Assembly (NCBI GenBank): GCA_965237775.1
Contig: OZ250155.1
Location: 3,596,001-3,660,000 of the forward strand
Source: CATOSP01 sp965237775
Lineage (GTDB): Bacteria > Chloroflexota > Dehalococcoidia > Lucifugimonadales > UBA3495
Length of the DNA: 64,000 bases
Reading direction: 5' to 3'
Below the pieces are notes generated by a model, which saw only the letters and a program-made list of their open reading frames with translations, made no database searches and was not told the DNA's origin. Every line of letters starts with the position of its first letter. The stretch's first letter is position 1. Shown in pieces: positions 17,123-27,700 of the stretch. The position numbers and the translations under genes are program-made.

Positions 17123-17899
17123 TTATTCTTGCCGGTTCACCTCCTGTTTCTGACTGCGCTGCTGGGCCACTCCGGTGCGGTAGCTGGGGACGTCGAATTC
17201 CAGGATGACCGAGTGGTGGACCACCCGGTCGATGGCCGCCGCCGTGGCCATTGGGTTGGCGAAGATGTGCTCCCACTGGGAGAAGACCAGGTTGGACGTG
17301 ATGCCCATGGACCGGCGTTCGTAGCGTTCGGCGATGAGCGTGAAGAGCACCTCAGACTCCTCGGCCCCTTGGGGCAGGTACCCCAGGTCGTCCAGCAGCA
17401 GGAAATCGTAGTTGTCGAGCTTTCGTAGTTGTCGTGGCAATGCCAGGTCGCGCTTGGCGGCCAGCAGGTCCTGCACCAGCCTGTAGGCCGGGGCGAAGAG
17501 GACCGAGCGTCCGGCTTCCACCAGCCTGTGGCCCAAGGCGCACAGTGCATGGGTCTTGCCGGTGCCGGGCAGTCCGAAGGCCAGCACGTTGACGCCGCGG
17601 TCGACGAAGCTGCCGTCAGACAGCTCGCCCAGTTGCTGCCGCAGAGCCAGGGGCACACGGTCGTGCTCGAAGGTCTCCCAGGTCTTGCCGGCGGGCAGTC
17701 TGGACGCGGTGCGCAGCCTGCCGATGCGGCGCTGCCTCCGGTCCTCGGCCTCCTGCTCCAGCACTTCCAGCAGGGTCTCCAGGGCGTCGCCGTGCCCCGC
17801 GGCGGTGAATCGGGACACCGACTGCGCCCCCATGGTGGGCAACCGGAATTGGTGGCACAGCTCCCCGATCCGGACCTGAATGGCGTTGGCGTCCATCAT
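17123..17899 (-). CDS. istB: IS21 helper ATPase IstB
   Basis: A 258-residue DnaC-like AAA+ ATPase that assists the IstA transposase in target selection. Walker A GLPGTGKTH is at residues 109-117 and Walker B is FLLLDDLGYLP. The C-terminal DVPSYRTGVAQQRSQKQEVNRQE is typical. It overlaps the istA stop by one base (TGATG). Intact, but its istA partner is broken, so this copy cannot transpose by itself. Confidence 0.92.
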   Translation of the reverse strand: MMDANAIQVRIGELCHQFRLPTMGAQSVSRFTAAGHGDALETLLEVLEQEAEDRRQRRIGRLRTASRLPAGKTWETFEHDRVPLALRQQLGELSDGSFVDRGVNVLAFGLPGTGKTHALCALGHRLVEAGRSVLFAPAYRLVQDLLAAKRDLALPRQLRKLDNYDFLLLDDLGYLPQGAEESEVLFTLIAERYERRSMGITSNLVFSQWEHIFANPMATAAAIDRVVHHSVILEFDVPSYRTGVAQQRSQKQEVNRQE

Positions 17900-19006
17900 C
17901 AGGCCACCCCCGCCAGCAGAGCGTCGTAGACCGTCAGGTCCGGCATCCCGGACAGGCTCAGCACCGGTGCCCGCGGCGGCTTGGGATTCGCCAGTTCTTT
18001 CACAATGGCATAGTCGAAGGGCTCTCCGGCCTCCAGCAGCAGGACCAAAGCGCTGTCCACCGTGGACTCCATAGTTGTCGCCGCAAGGTGCAGGATCCGC
18101 ACGTACTCCACGTCAGTCCGTTCGCCTCGCCACATCTTGAGGGCGTCGTAGGCCAAGCGGAAGGTCATGGTGGGAAACATCTGCTCACGGAACCGGTAGC
18201 GGGCGAAGGCCCCGGGCTTGCGCACCAGGGAGCCGATGACGTGGCGGTAATTGACGTTGGCCTCCCTTTCACCGCGCACCCGCTCCATGCGTTCCACCAA
18301 GTGGCCCTTGTAGTACACTTCCAGATGCTCGGCGTACAAGCGTATCTGCACCTCCTTTCCGATGAGCCGGGAGGGTACGGTGTAGGTCCGTCCGGCTGCC
18401 TGGATGGTGCTCCACTTGCGCACCCGGGCCTGGTAGTTGACGTACTCCGGCACTGGAGCTGGAGGCAGGCACTGCAGAAGTGGGCGTTCCCTCCTCCAGC
18501 TTCCCTTGCACCAGGCGGTTGCGCCGCTCAACCACCTTGCCAACGAAGCCGGTGTAGGACTCGGCGGAATCGAAGTCGCGGCTGCCCCGCAGCATCAGAG
18601 CCTGGTCCAAAGCGTCCTTCAACCGGTAATGAGCCTGCTCGGCCACGCCATTCTCGTGGGATTCCCCGGAATTGATCAGCGTGGACTCGAGCCCGTAGTG
18701 GTCCAGGAGCTCGGCGTAGTTGTCGTTCAGGGCCCGGCCGCGGCTGCGCTTTATTTCATGGGTGAGGGCCGAGGTGTTGTCGGAGCGTATGACCTGGGGC
18801 GCGCCGCCCAGTTCCCAGAGCGCGTTCTGCAGTCCCTGCTTCAGGGCCAGAAAGGTCGCGCCAGCAACCACCTCGGCGTAGCGCCACCCTGAATGGCTCA
18901 ACACCAGCTGGAACAGCAGGTGGCGGTAGCGCCGGCCGCCGATGGTTACTCCCAGAGAGTTGCAGTGGGTGAAGTCGAGCTGCGCCTCCCGGCCAGGTGG
19001 ATGCTC
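17899..19006 (-). pseudogene. istA: IS21 transposase IstA, C-terminal part
   Basis: From the junction the frame reads EHPPGREAQLDFTHCNSLGV and GWRYAEVVAGATFLALKQGL, with the DDE residues in LDFTHCN, VIRSDNTSAL and ESHENGVAEQAHYRLKDALDQAL. Near 18480 the frame is lost by a further small change; the downstream frame continues EYVNYQARVRKWSTIQAAGRTYTVPSRLIGKEVQ to the stop at 17899. So istA carries an insertion, a nonsense codon in the target site and a frameshift. Confidence 0.85.
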
Positions 19007-19010
19007 CTAG

Positions 19011-20856
19011 AAGTCTGGCCGGAAACTGTCCATTTTGATGCCAGGGGTTATACTCCGGGGTATCAAAGATAGCGGAGCAAGGGAATGCTGGGAGAGCGAT
19101 CGGATCAGAGGGGCTTCTGGGAGGCGGACCGGCTGTATCTGGACCACGTGGGTAAGGACACTTTCTACGGCCTGTTGGCATCGTTGAGAGGCCAACTATT
19201 CCGGGACTCCGACTTCGCCGAGTTCTACTGCGCCGACAACGGCCGGGACAGCGTGCCGCCCAGCCTGCTGGCCACGGCGCTGCTGCTGCAGACCCACGAC
19301 AAGGTGAGCGACGCCGAGGCCAAGGCCAGAGCCGACTTCGACATCCGCTGGAAAGTGGCGTTGGGAATTGAGGTGGAGGACAGGCCCTTCGCCAAGAGCA
19401 CGCTCCAGGTGTTCCGCGCCCAGTTGATTCTCCACGACAAGGTGCGGGCGGTGTTCGAGTCCAGCCTGCGGCTGGCCCGGGAGTCGGGCTACCTAAAAAA
19501 GCGCGGCATGCGGGTGGCGCTGGACACCACGAACATCCTGGGGCGGGGCGCCGTGAGGGACACCTTCAACCTGCTGGCGGACGGGATTGTGAAGCTGCTG
19601 CGGGCGCTGGCAGCCGTGGAGAGGTCCAATGTCAAAGGATGGGCCGAGGCCCAGGGGTACGGGCGGTACCTTGCATCCAGCATCAAGGGAGAGTCGGCCA
19701 TCGACTGGTCCGACAAGGGGGCACGGGCGGGGTTGCTGGCCACGATTGTGGCTGACGCCGACCGTCTGTTGGAAGCAGGGCGGCAGGCGCAGGAGGCTCT
19801 GCCGGAGGGCAGCCCTGAGCGGCAGGGCATCGTCGCGGCGGCGGAGTTGCTGGGGCAGTTGCTGCTCCAGGATGTGGAGCGCACCGGCGACGGTATTGGT
19901 CTCAAGGACGGGGTGAGCAAGGACCGGATGGTGTCGGTGCATGACCCGGAGATGCGCCACGGCCACAAGAGCAGCAGCCGTCGCTTCGACGGGCACAAGG
20001 CGGCGATTGTGGTGGACACCGATACCCAGCTCATTACTGCTGTGGAAGTATTGCCCGGCAACGCTCCGGACAACCTGGGGGCCTTGGAACTGGTGGAACG
20101 GAGCGAGGCCAATACCGGTGTGCCGGTGGAGGAGGCGCTGGGCGATGCCGCTTATGGCGACGGCGATACCAGGCAGGCCTTCGCCGACGCGGGACGGACC
20201 CTGATTGCCCGGGTGCCGGGCCGTCCGAACCGGAAACACTTCCCGAAGGATGACTTCCGGATTGACCTGGCGGCGGGAACCTGCACCTGTCCGGCGGGTC
20301 AGGTCACCCGGAAGCTGCTGCCGGCGGGGAAGCGGACCGGTTCCACGGGACGGACTCACCGGCTGCAAGCCTTCCGGTTCGATGCGGCGGTGTGCGGAGC
20401 CTGCCCGCTGCGCTCTCAATGCGTGGCCGGGTCATCGGGATTGGGGCGAACGGTCCAACTGCACCCGCAGGAGGCTTTGTTGCAGCAGGCCCGGGCCCTG
20501 CAGCAGAGCGAAGCCTTTGCCGGGTATTGTCAACGCCGGGTGGTGGTGGAGCACCGGCTGGCCCGGCTGGTGCAGCTGGGGATTCGCCAGGCCCGCTACT
20601 TCGGTCGGACCAAAACCCGGTTCCAGCTGTACCTGGCAGCCACGGTGGCCAACCTGACCCTGCTGGCGGGCAAAACCGGTTTGACAGGCGATATTGGTGG
20701 CGCTGCCATCGGCTACCGTGACGCCTGGGCCGGCGCCGACAGTGCTACAGCAACATTTGGTGCAATCCGGCTCGGTCTGATTTGGCCGCTGGCGTTGCTG
20801 ACGCCGGCCTTTCTGCCTAAAGCCCTCTTCTCAACCAAGGCTTTTCATCCGCATTT
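19011..20856 (+). mobile_element. IS1182-family element, intact, in istA
   Basis: 1846 bases flanked by CTAG at 19007-19010 and 20857-20860. Removing the element and one CTAG restores the istA reading frame exactly. The ends share a weak inverted similarity (AAGTCTGGCCGGAAACT against AAATGCGGATGAAAAGC). The transposase is intact, so the element may be mobile. Confidence 0.85.
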
Positions 20857-20860
20857 CTAG
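19085..20860 (+). CDS. IS1182-family transposase
   Basis: A 591-residue DDE transposase. Landmarks: an N-terminal YCADNGRDSVPPSLLATALLLQ helical region, the first Asp in RVALDTTNILGRG, MVSVHDPEMRHGHKSSSRRFDGHK, a second Asp in ALGDAAYGDG, a Cys-rich patch (CTCPAGQ, CGACPLRSQC) and the Glu region RVVVEHRLARLVQLGIRQARYFG. The stop codon TAG at 20858-20860 lies in the target duplication, so the C-terminus depends on where the element lands. Confidence 0.92.
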   Translation: MLGERSDQRGFWEADRLYLDHVGKDTFYGLLASLRGQLFRDSDFAEFYCADNGRDSVPPSLLATALLLQTHDKVSDAEAKARADFDIRWKVALGIEVEDRPFAKSTLQVFRAQLILHDKVRAVFESSLRLARESGYLKKRGMRVALDTTNILGRGAVRDTFNLLADGIVKLLRALAAVERSNVKGWAEAQGYGRYLASSIKGESAIDWSDKGARAGLLATIVADADRLLEAGRQAQEALPEGSPERQGIVAAAELLGQLLLQDVERTGDGIGLKDGVSKDRMVSVHDPEMRHGHKSSSRRFDGHKAAIVVDTDTQLITAVEVLPGNAPDNLGALELVERSEANTGVPVEEALGDAAYGDGDTRQAFADAGRTLIARVPGRPNRKHFPKDDFRIDLAAGTCTCPAGQVTRKLLPAGKRTGSTGRTHRLQAFRFDAAVCGACPLRSQCVAGSSGLGRTVQLHPQEALLQQARALQQSEAFAGYCQRRVVVEHRLARLVQLGIRQARYFGRTKTRFQLYLAATVANLTLLAGKTGLTGDIGGAAIGYRDAWAGADSATATFGAIRLGLIWPLALLTPAFLPKALFSTKAFHPHF

Positions 20861-21237
20861 GGGAAGTAGACCTCCTGATCCGGACCGTTGAGTGCCCGCC
20901 AGTCCTGTAATCGGCGTTGCAGGGTGCGGAGCTGGGAGGCGCTGAACCGGCCGGGAAATTTCTCCTCCAGCCACTCGATAATTGTCGTTGCCCTGAGCCT
21001 GCCGGCGGCCTCGCCCCTGAGCAGGGGCAGGATTTCTTCCTCCCAGACGCCGTCAAAGGGATCGGGACGGGTGCGCCACCGGCGCACCTGCTTGGTTTCC
21101 GACGGCAACGGGCCACACTGCCACTGCCACTTCCGCGCCCACCGCTCGCTCATCCCCGCCATGGCCGCCGCCGGCTGTTGTTTCTTTCCTTCCATCCGTC
21201 TTTGCCTCAGTAATGCGACTTGCTGATCCGTAACCAA
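20857..21237 (-). pseudogene. istA: IS21 transposase IstA, N-terminal part
   Basis: Begins MVTDQQVALLRQRRMEGKKQQPAAAMAGMSERWARKW, the helix-turn-helix region of IstA, and continues to the central RLQDWRALNGPDQEVYFP, where the TAG of the CTAG target site ends it. The rest of istA lies beyond the IS1182 insertion at 17899-19006. In the unspliced ancestor that codon was probably CAG (Gln), as the family has FPQEH at this place. Confidence 0.88.
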
Positions 21238-21270
21238 TCCGGCACCTCCTGTACCGGATGATTACCATGT

Positions 21271-22809
21271 GTGACCGGCAAAAATAGTTGTCGCCAACCG
21301 GCAACACTAATTATCGTTGATCACCCAGATCCCAGACACCTCAAACTCCTGTTATCCGGCGTAGATTCTTGGAACCGCCAACGTGATAAAGAGGACTTCG
21401 AGCCAAACCTGATGGGGGCGAGGATCTATGAAGAGTTTCAAAAGGCAGGCAAACTTGAAGGTGGGTGTATTCCCCTCTACCATGCCAACTTACAAGACGC
21501 CTTACTAGCGAAAGCAGACCTCCGAAAGGCTAACCTAGAGTCAGCCAGACTCCAAGGCACCACCCTATTCAATGCCAAATTAGAAGGTGCGGTCCTCCAA
21601 TTTGCCTTCCTCCAAGGCAGTCTTCTTCAAGATGCTCTCCTCCAAGAAGCCAACCTCTTCCGTGCCGACCTCAGTGGTGCCAACCTCCAAGGTGCGCGAC
21701 TCAATGACGCTCATCTCGTTGAGGCCGATCTCATGGGAGCCAACCTGCGCGATGGTGAGTCTTATCCCACGGAATTGTTCGGTGCCAACCTGTCTGGTAC
21801 CCAACCTTGGAAGGCCAAGCTCTACCCCTGCTCCAATGGAAGGAGCGAGCAACTCGAAACATTAGAGTCGAAGTTTAAGACTGTGCCCGACGTAGGCTCC
21901 CTGACGAAGCTTGGCCGGTTCTTGGCTGAACAATATCCTGCCGATGACTATGCACTCTACTTCCGAGGGGACAACAGGTGGGATGACGCCAAGCCTTACG
22001 AATTGCGCCCCTCTGTTTTTCGGTTGGGCAGGGGGTCGTCTCGGAAGGAAGAGGGCGAGATGTTACGTGAGCTCATGTCCCGCCGCCCGGAGGACTTCAG
22101 AGGTTTGGCCTCGGCCCTCGATCAATGGGTGCTCGCACGTCACTATGGCCTCAAGACCCGGCTCCTCGACATCACCCGCAACCCCCTTGTTGCTCTCTTC
22201 CATGCGTGCTCCCGTTCTGAGGACGAGGCCGCGACTTCTGAAAGCAAGGCCGCGAGTAAGAAGGAAAACGGCCGACTTCATATCTTCGCCGTCCCCAAGG
22301 AGTTGGTTAAGCCTTTCGATAGCGATACGATCAGCGTCATTGCCAACTTCGCCAGGCTCCGAGTTGCCGAGCAAAATCTTCTCTTGGGGAAAAAGGCTGA
22401 GGATGTCGCTCTGGAAGAAAAGATAGAGACGGCAGACAAGTACTCATACGTCAAGCTCCGGCTGAACCAATTCATAAGCCAAGAAAAACCGTACTTCAAG
22501 GATCGAATCGACCCAAGGGACTTCTATCGGGTCTTCGTCGTAGAGCCTCGACAGATATTCGACCGTATCCGTGCGCAGTCTGGCGCCTTCCTAATTTCAG
22601 CTTTCCACGAACGATTTGAGCAAAGTGAAGTGCTGGATTGGAACAAGGACATCCCGGTTTACGATCACCATTCGCTGGAAGTGCCGGCAAAACATAAAGG
22701 GCATATCCTGAAGGAACTGTTGCTTTTCAATTTCACCCGCGAAAGCCTGTACCCAGGGCTGGACGCTTCTGCCAATGCTGTGAATGAAGCCTATTTCCCA
22801 CCGATCTAG
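21271..22809 (+). CDS. Pentapeptide-repeat and FRG-domain protein
   Basis: A 512-residue cytoplasmic protein. Residues about 60-165 are pentapeptide repeats (ADLRKANLESARL, ANLFRADLSGANL), which fold as a square beta-helix. Residues about 225-480 are an FRG domain: YFRGDNRWDDAKPYELRPSVFR, VLARHYGLKTRLLDITRNPLVALFHAC, and a late FRVFVVEPRQIFDRIRAQSGAF. FRG domains are found in uncharacterised, often island-borne proteins and have been suggested to act in phage defence; the activity is unknown. The first 18 residues are encoded by the IS21 end; the natural start probably lay near the DPRHLKLLLSGVDSWN segment and has been replaced. Expression is therefore uncertain. Confidence 0.75.
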   Translation: MTGKNSCRQPATLIIVDHPDPRHLKLLLSGVDSWNRQRDKEDFEPNLMGARIYEEFQKAGKLEGGCIPLYHANLQDALLAKADLRKANLESARLQGTTLFNAKLEGAVLQFAFLQGSLLQDALLQEANLFRADLSGANLQGARLNDAHLVEADLMGANLRDGESYPTELFGANLSGTQPWKAKLYPCSNGRSEQLETLESKFKTVPDVGSLTKLGRFLAEQYPADDYALYFRGDNRWDDAKPYELRPSVFRLGRGSSRKEEGEMLRELMSRRPEDFRGLASALDQWVLARHYGLKTRLLDITRNPLVALFHACSRSEDEAATSESKAASKKENGRLHIFAVPKELVKPFDSDTISVIANFARLRVAEQNLLLGKKAEDVALEEKIETADKYSYVKLRLNQFISQEKPYFKDRIDPRDFYRVFVVEPRQIFDRIRAQSGAFLISAFHERFEQSEVLDWNKDIPVYDHHSLEVPAKHKGHILKELLLFNFTRESLYPGLDASANAVNEAYFPPI

Positions 22810-22843
22810 GACACCGAGCGCCGGATCCGCGAGGCGTCATAGT

Positions 22844-24297
22844 ATTACAACGACGATTAATATGATAGGATGACCGACTAATTGGGGAAGGCTTGGGCAG
22901 GTGAGGCAGGGAAGTGGATGCGTCAGCTTTCGAGCAGGTGTACGGGGCCTTTGGGGATTTTCACGCTTACTTCGGTCCGCTGTTCGGCCGCAGGGAGGCG
23001 CGGGACCACAGCCGTCATTATCTCCAGGCTCTGCTGGTACACTCTGGGGAGCGGCGCAACGCCGAGAATCTGTCGGAGACGGTTCCGGCGCCAGCCAGGG
23101 TGATGCAGCGGTTTCTCACCGAATCGCCTTGGAATGATGACGCGGTGATTGGCCGGTTGCAGGAGGGCTTATCGCCCAGATTGGGACACCCGGAGGCGGT
23201 GTGGGTGCTGGACGGCAGCGACTTCCCCAAGCAGGGCAGGAAGTCGGCGGGAGTGGCCCGGCAGTACTGCGGGAGATTGGGCAAGGTGGCCAACTGCCAG
23301 GCGGGGATGTTCCTGGCCTACGTCAGCCCGCTGGGGCGGGCCCTGGTGGACAAACGGCTGTATCTGCCGGAGAGCTGGACCTCGGACAAAGGCCGGTGCG
23401 CAGCGGCCGGGGTTCCAGAGGAGAGGCAGGGCTACCGGTCGAAGACGGAGTTGGCGCTGGAGATGGTGGAGAGTGCCTTGGCGCGGAGCCATCTGAAGGC
23501 TGGATGGGTTGCCGGGGACGACGCCTTCGGGATGTCGCCGCCGTTCCGGGACGGGTTGGCGGCGCTGGGGATGCACTACGTGCAGGACGTCCCCGGCGGC
23601 AGCACGGTGTGGCCGCTGGAGCCGGCTTGGACCAGTGCGGAGTATCAGGGGTTCGGGCGTCCCCGCAAACCCAAGTTGCGAGACGGTCAGCGCCGGACCA
23701 TGGAGCAGCGCAGCGATGAATTGCCGGGGGATGCCTGGCGGGAGATAACGGTGGCCGAGGGAAGCCAGGGTCCCCGCAGCTACCAATTCAGCGCCCAGCG
23801 GGTGCGGCCAACCAGCAAGCGGAAGCCCGGCGAAATCCACTGGGGCATCTACCGCCGGAACCTGGACGGCAGCGAGCCCCGCTACTATCTGTCCAACGCT
23901 CCCGAGGACACTCCCCTGGAGACGCTGGCCTACGTGGGCGGTTCAAGGTGGCGCATTGAAACGGAGTTCGAGACTGAGAAGGGCGACGTGGGGCTGGACG
24001 AATACGAGACCCGGAGCTGGGCGGGCTGGCATCACCACGTGGCCCTGTGCCTGCTGGGCGGAGCTTTTCTGCTGAGCCTGCAACAGGCTTGGGGGGAAAG
24101 ATGCCCCGGATCACCCGATCCCAAGTGTACCGGGGGGTGCGGGAAATGCTGCCCAGGGAACAGTTCGGGCTGGATGAGCTGCTGCGGTGGCTGGAGGATA
24201 CGCAGGATAGTAACGAACGGGCCAAGCGCTCCCATGCCAAGCGCCGAGCCGCCCTTCGTACATCCCCGGACATCCCTCCTTGAACCGTCGTTGTAAT
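22844..24297 (+). mobile_element. IS701-family element in an older IS701 relic
   Basis: Inverted ends ATTACAACGAC (22844) and GTCGTTGTAAT (to 24297) enclose a single transposase gene. Flanking TAGT occurs at 22840-22843 and again at 24297-24300, sharing one base with the end, consistent with a short target duplication. The right flank is the minus-strand relic of a second IS701-type transposase. Confidence 0.8.
22914..24283 (+). pseudogene. IS701-family transposase with C-terminal frameshift
   Basis: A DDE transposase with AVWVLDGSDFPKQGRKSAGVARQYCGRLGK (first Asp), GWVAGDDAFGM (second Asp) and GSRWRIETEFETEKGDVGLDEYETRSW (Glu block). At about 24096 a run of six G appears one base short; the other frame supplies the expected end MPRITRSQVYRGVREMLPREQFGLDELLRWLE with a stop at 24283. 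Read straight through, the frame gives a scrambled tail to 24296. The catalytic core is complete, so it might still work. Confidence 0.85.
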
Positions 24298-24550
24298 AGT
24301 AGTGGCCCCTTTTTCTCTCTGTTCCGTCGAGTGACATTTGATCACCGTCAGATAGGCGTGAGCCAGCATCGCCAAGGTGATGTGCCGGTACCAACCGTCC
24401 CAGCGCCGCACTTCGTACTGGTCCAGCCCCACCTCTCCCTTGGCCTCCTCGAAACATTCCTCTATGGCCCACCGGGTCCCCGCGACCCTTACCAACTCCT
24501 CCAGTGTCGTCTCCGCGGGGCCGAAGCACACATCGTCGTGTCATTGCGAT
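24298..24550 (-). pseudogene. IS701-family transposase remnant
   Basis: A piece of the C-terminal catalytic region: VCFGPAETTLEELVRVAGTRWAIEECF, EAKGEVGLDQYEVRRWDGWYRHITLAML. It is cut at its 3-prime side by the younger IS701 insertion and has a stop just upstream. The few bases left of 22840 may be its far end. It differs from the inserted copy in sequence. Confidence 0.75.
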
Positions 24551-24789
24551 GATGCCTCGCTGGTTCTGGTGTCGGTTTCCAAGGGCTGACTTTCACTCCC
24601 TTAGAAGCAGCTCCGTCGGGGGAGCCCCGGTCATCCCAAGGACACCGGCGTACTGGTTGCGCACCGACTCTGCCGCCACTATGATTCGGCCAGGCAAACT
24701 ATTCACGCCGCCGGCGCCATTTCAGTGGCCTTCTCCCTGTTCTGAACGGGCCTGCCAAAGTGCCATCCTCCAACGCCCCGGGAGATTAA

Positions 24790-27700
24790 TTGGCAAGACT
24801 CCTGAAAGCGGTCCTCCCCCTTCTGGCCCTGACCCTGCTGGCGGGCGTCCCCGCCAGCGTGTCGGCCCGCTCCGAGAGCGGCGGCGCAACGGGGATCACG
24901 GTCCGGCAGACCGTCCCCAGCGTCTCCGTGGCCCTGAGCGCCCAGGTGCAGCTGAGGCTGAATGCTCCGGTCTCGGTAACGGCCACCTTCAGCGAGCCAG
25001 TTGCCGGCTTCGCCCTCGACGACGTCGCCGTGGTCAACGGCGTAGCCGGCAACCTGGCGGGCAGCGGTGCGGTCTACACCTTCGACGTTACCCCCACCGT
25101 CCTGGGCGAGGTGACGGTGGACATAGCCGCCGGTGGGGCCGAGGATGCCCAGGGCAAACCCAGCACGGCGGCCGCGCGGCTGTCTCTGGGGCTGCCCTAC
25201 GACTTCGACGGGGACCGCGGCATCAGCAAGGCCGAGGCCATCGCGGCCATAGTGGACTACTTCGCCGGCAGGATCACCAAGGCCCAGGCCATAGGGGTCA
25301 TCGTGCGCTACTTCGCCAGCCCGACGGAGCCGGGGCCCGGGGAGGAGGCCTCCGTGAGTCTTGCCCTTGAAGCCGAGGCTCAACTCGCGGGCTACTGGAG
25401 TGACGGGACCGCAGATGTCGCCGTAACGGTGTCGTTGAGGAACGTTGGCCGCCGACCGCTCCAAGGAGTCCAAGGCATCGGCGTCACATGCCGGCGGGGC
25501 GACGTGGTCGTGACCGAGTGTCCGGACACCATAACCGTGGAGCTGGCAGATGGGTTTGGTCCTGGCGGTACGGAGTTCACCGTCCGTGCGCCAATGGGGA
25601 GTGTCCCCAGGGCGGTGGAACTCAGAGCCGACGACGGGCCGTCCACGGCCATCGAGGTCGGCGTGCCGGAACGCATTCTCGGGGTCGGTCGGCACATCTG
25701 GGAATGCTGCAGCGATCGTCCGGGCCACATGAATAGATGCGGAGGCTGGCACCTGGATAGAAGCTCTGTCCGTAAGTGGCAACCTGGTAAGCCCATCAGA
25801 GTGTGGGCGGAGGGCCGTCAGGACTACTTGGAGGCTCTAGGGGTGATTCTCGCCCGAATGGCGGAACTGTTGCACCACACATTCGAGACGGCCGAGTCCG
25901 GAGAGCAGGCCGACCTAGTAGTCCATGTGGGTACGTCTTCTCATCCGGGCACCTGCTCTGGGGGAAGCGGATGCGGGCAGGCGTTCGCTGGCCCAGGGAG
26001 CGACCAGAATACGATTGTGACCGGAGAGGTCTGGGTCGCAGACCTGGGCGACGCGGTACCGAGATGGGTCATCGCACACGAGCTGTTTCACGCCCTCATT
26101 CCGCAGGGACACTACCCAAGCCCGTACCATGTGTTGGGTACAGTCGAAGGACTGTCGGCTACGGATGAAGCGATACTCCGGCTCCATGCCCATCCTCTGG
26201 TCAAGCCCGGAATGACGACGCGGCAGGTGGAGGAGCTCATCGTTTTTTACGACCAGTTGCTGGACGCCTCGCCCGGCGACGTCAATACCCTGGTGTGGCG
26301 GGCCAGAGAGGCTTTGATCGAGAAAGGAACGGCGTCGTTCACCTCCAGAGGCGTATGCCTCACGGATGCCCAGTCCTGCCGGTCCCATGCCCTTGAGGAA
26401 TTCGGTTGGACCGGCCACCTCATCGGGGAGCTCGGGTTACCTGGAAACCACTACCAGCAACTTGGTCTACAGGATGGCAGGCTGGGAGCCTACGTGGCGG
26501 GGAAGGAGTTCTGGCTCGAGTCGGCTGGTGAGTGGCGCAGCGTGGATTGGAACGGCTTCCTTCACGCGACCGGCTGGCGTCCCAACTATACCAGCCTGCT
26601 GACTGTCCTGGAGAATATCCTCCTTCTGGCCCACGACGGCCACGTCACGGCCTCTGAGATGTCCGACGGGAAAATCGCGCTTGAAGCCCGGCAGGGCCAG
26701 GAGCTACGACTCATAAGCGACTACAGGATGGGCCTCTCCCTGATCCTGGACAAGGAGACTTTCCAGGTCTCCGACTATACGGTCACCATCTGTGGGCCGG
26801 GAGATTCTTCCGGCTGCTTCTTCGAGATAATGGCCATAGACGGAGAGTACGGGACAGAGCTGACAATCCCGGAGACGATACGCCAGTCAACTCCTTTACC
26901 GGCTGAATGGGAAGGCCCGGAGGGGACCACTACTCTGAGCAGCGGGTTTCATCACACATGTGCGCTGCGGATAGACGGCTCTCCGACCTGCTGGGGAAGC
27001 GACTACTATGGTCAGGCGACGCCGCCCGAGGGGGAACGCTTCGTATCCATCGGCAGTGGGGAGACCTACACCTGTGGCCTTCGCTCGGACGGGTCGGTGG
27101 TCTGTTGGGGGTCCGGCCTTGGACATGACGATCATTATAGGTCGCGAGATGGCCTCTGGACCTCTCCGACCGATGCGAACCGGGAGTATGGCTACAACGC
27201 GAAACCGGTAACTATCATGCGGTTCACAACGCTGAGCGTTGGCAGACTCAAGACATGTGCCCTTCGTCCGGACGGATCTGCCTTCTGCTGGGGATTGGTT
27301 GATGATTTCTCCCCTTCCGGTGAGGTGTTCACTTCCATCAGCAGCGGCGCAGGGCACGTCTGCGGTCTCCGTGAAGACGGCTCTGCCATCTGTTGGGGTG
27401 ACGACCTTGACGGGGCGGCGGCGGCGGACGAACGTTTCGTATCCATCAGCAGCGGCGCGCTTCACACCTGCGCCCTGCGCGCAAGTGGAAAACCCGTCTG
27501 CTGGGGGAACAACCATGCTGGACAGGCTTCTCCACCTCCAGACGAGAGGCTGGCTTCCATCAGCAGTGGCGGACAACACGTATGCGGCCTCCGTGATGAC
27601 GGAACAGCCCTTTGCTGGGGCTGGGACGCAGTGGGACAGTTGGCGGCGCCGGAGGGTGAACGGTTCGTGTCGATAAGCTCCGGCCGCTACCATACCTGCG

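Larger units (their letters stand above)
17089..21323 (-). mobile_element. IS21-family element interrupted by IS1182
   Basis: Left end TGTTCAGCGTCAACTAC... and right end (complement TGATCAACGATAATTAG...) each carry two copies of a motif ending in TTGCCGGTT or a close variant, as in IS21 multi-repeat ends. It encodes istA and istB leftwards; istA is split by the IS1182 insertion at 19011-20856. I could not see a target duplication. The right end supplies the first codons of the FRG gene at 21271. Confidence 0.8.

Noticed and set aside
17089..24550. One composite transposon or prophage
   Set aside because: The elements belong to different families, are nested with their own ends, and no phage structural, integrase or terminase gene is present.
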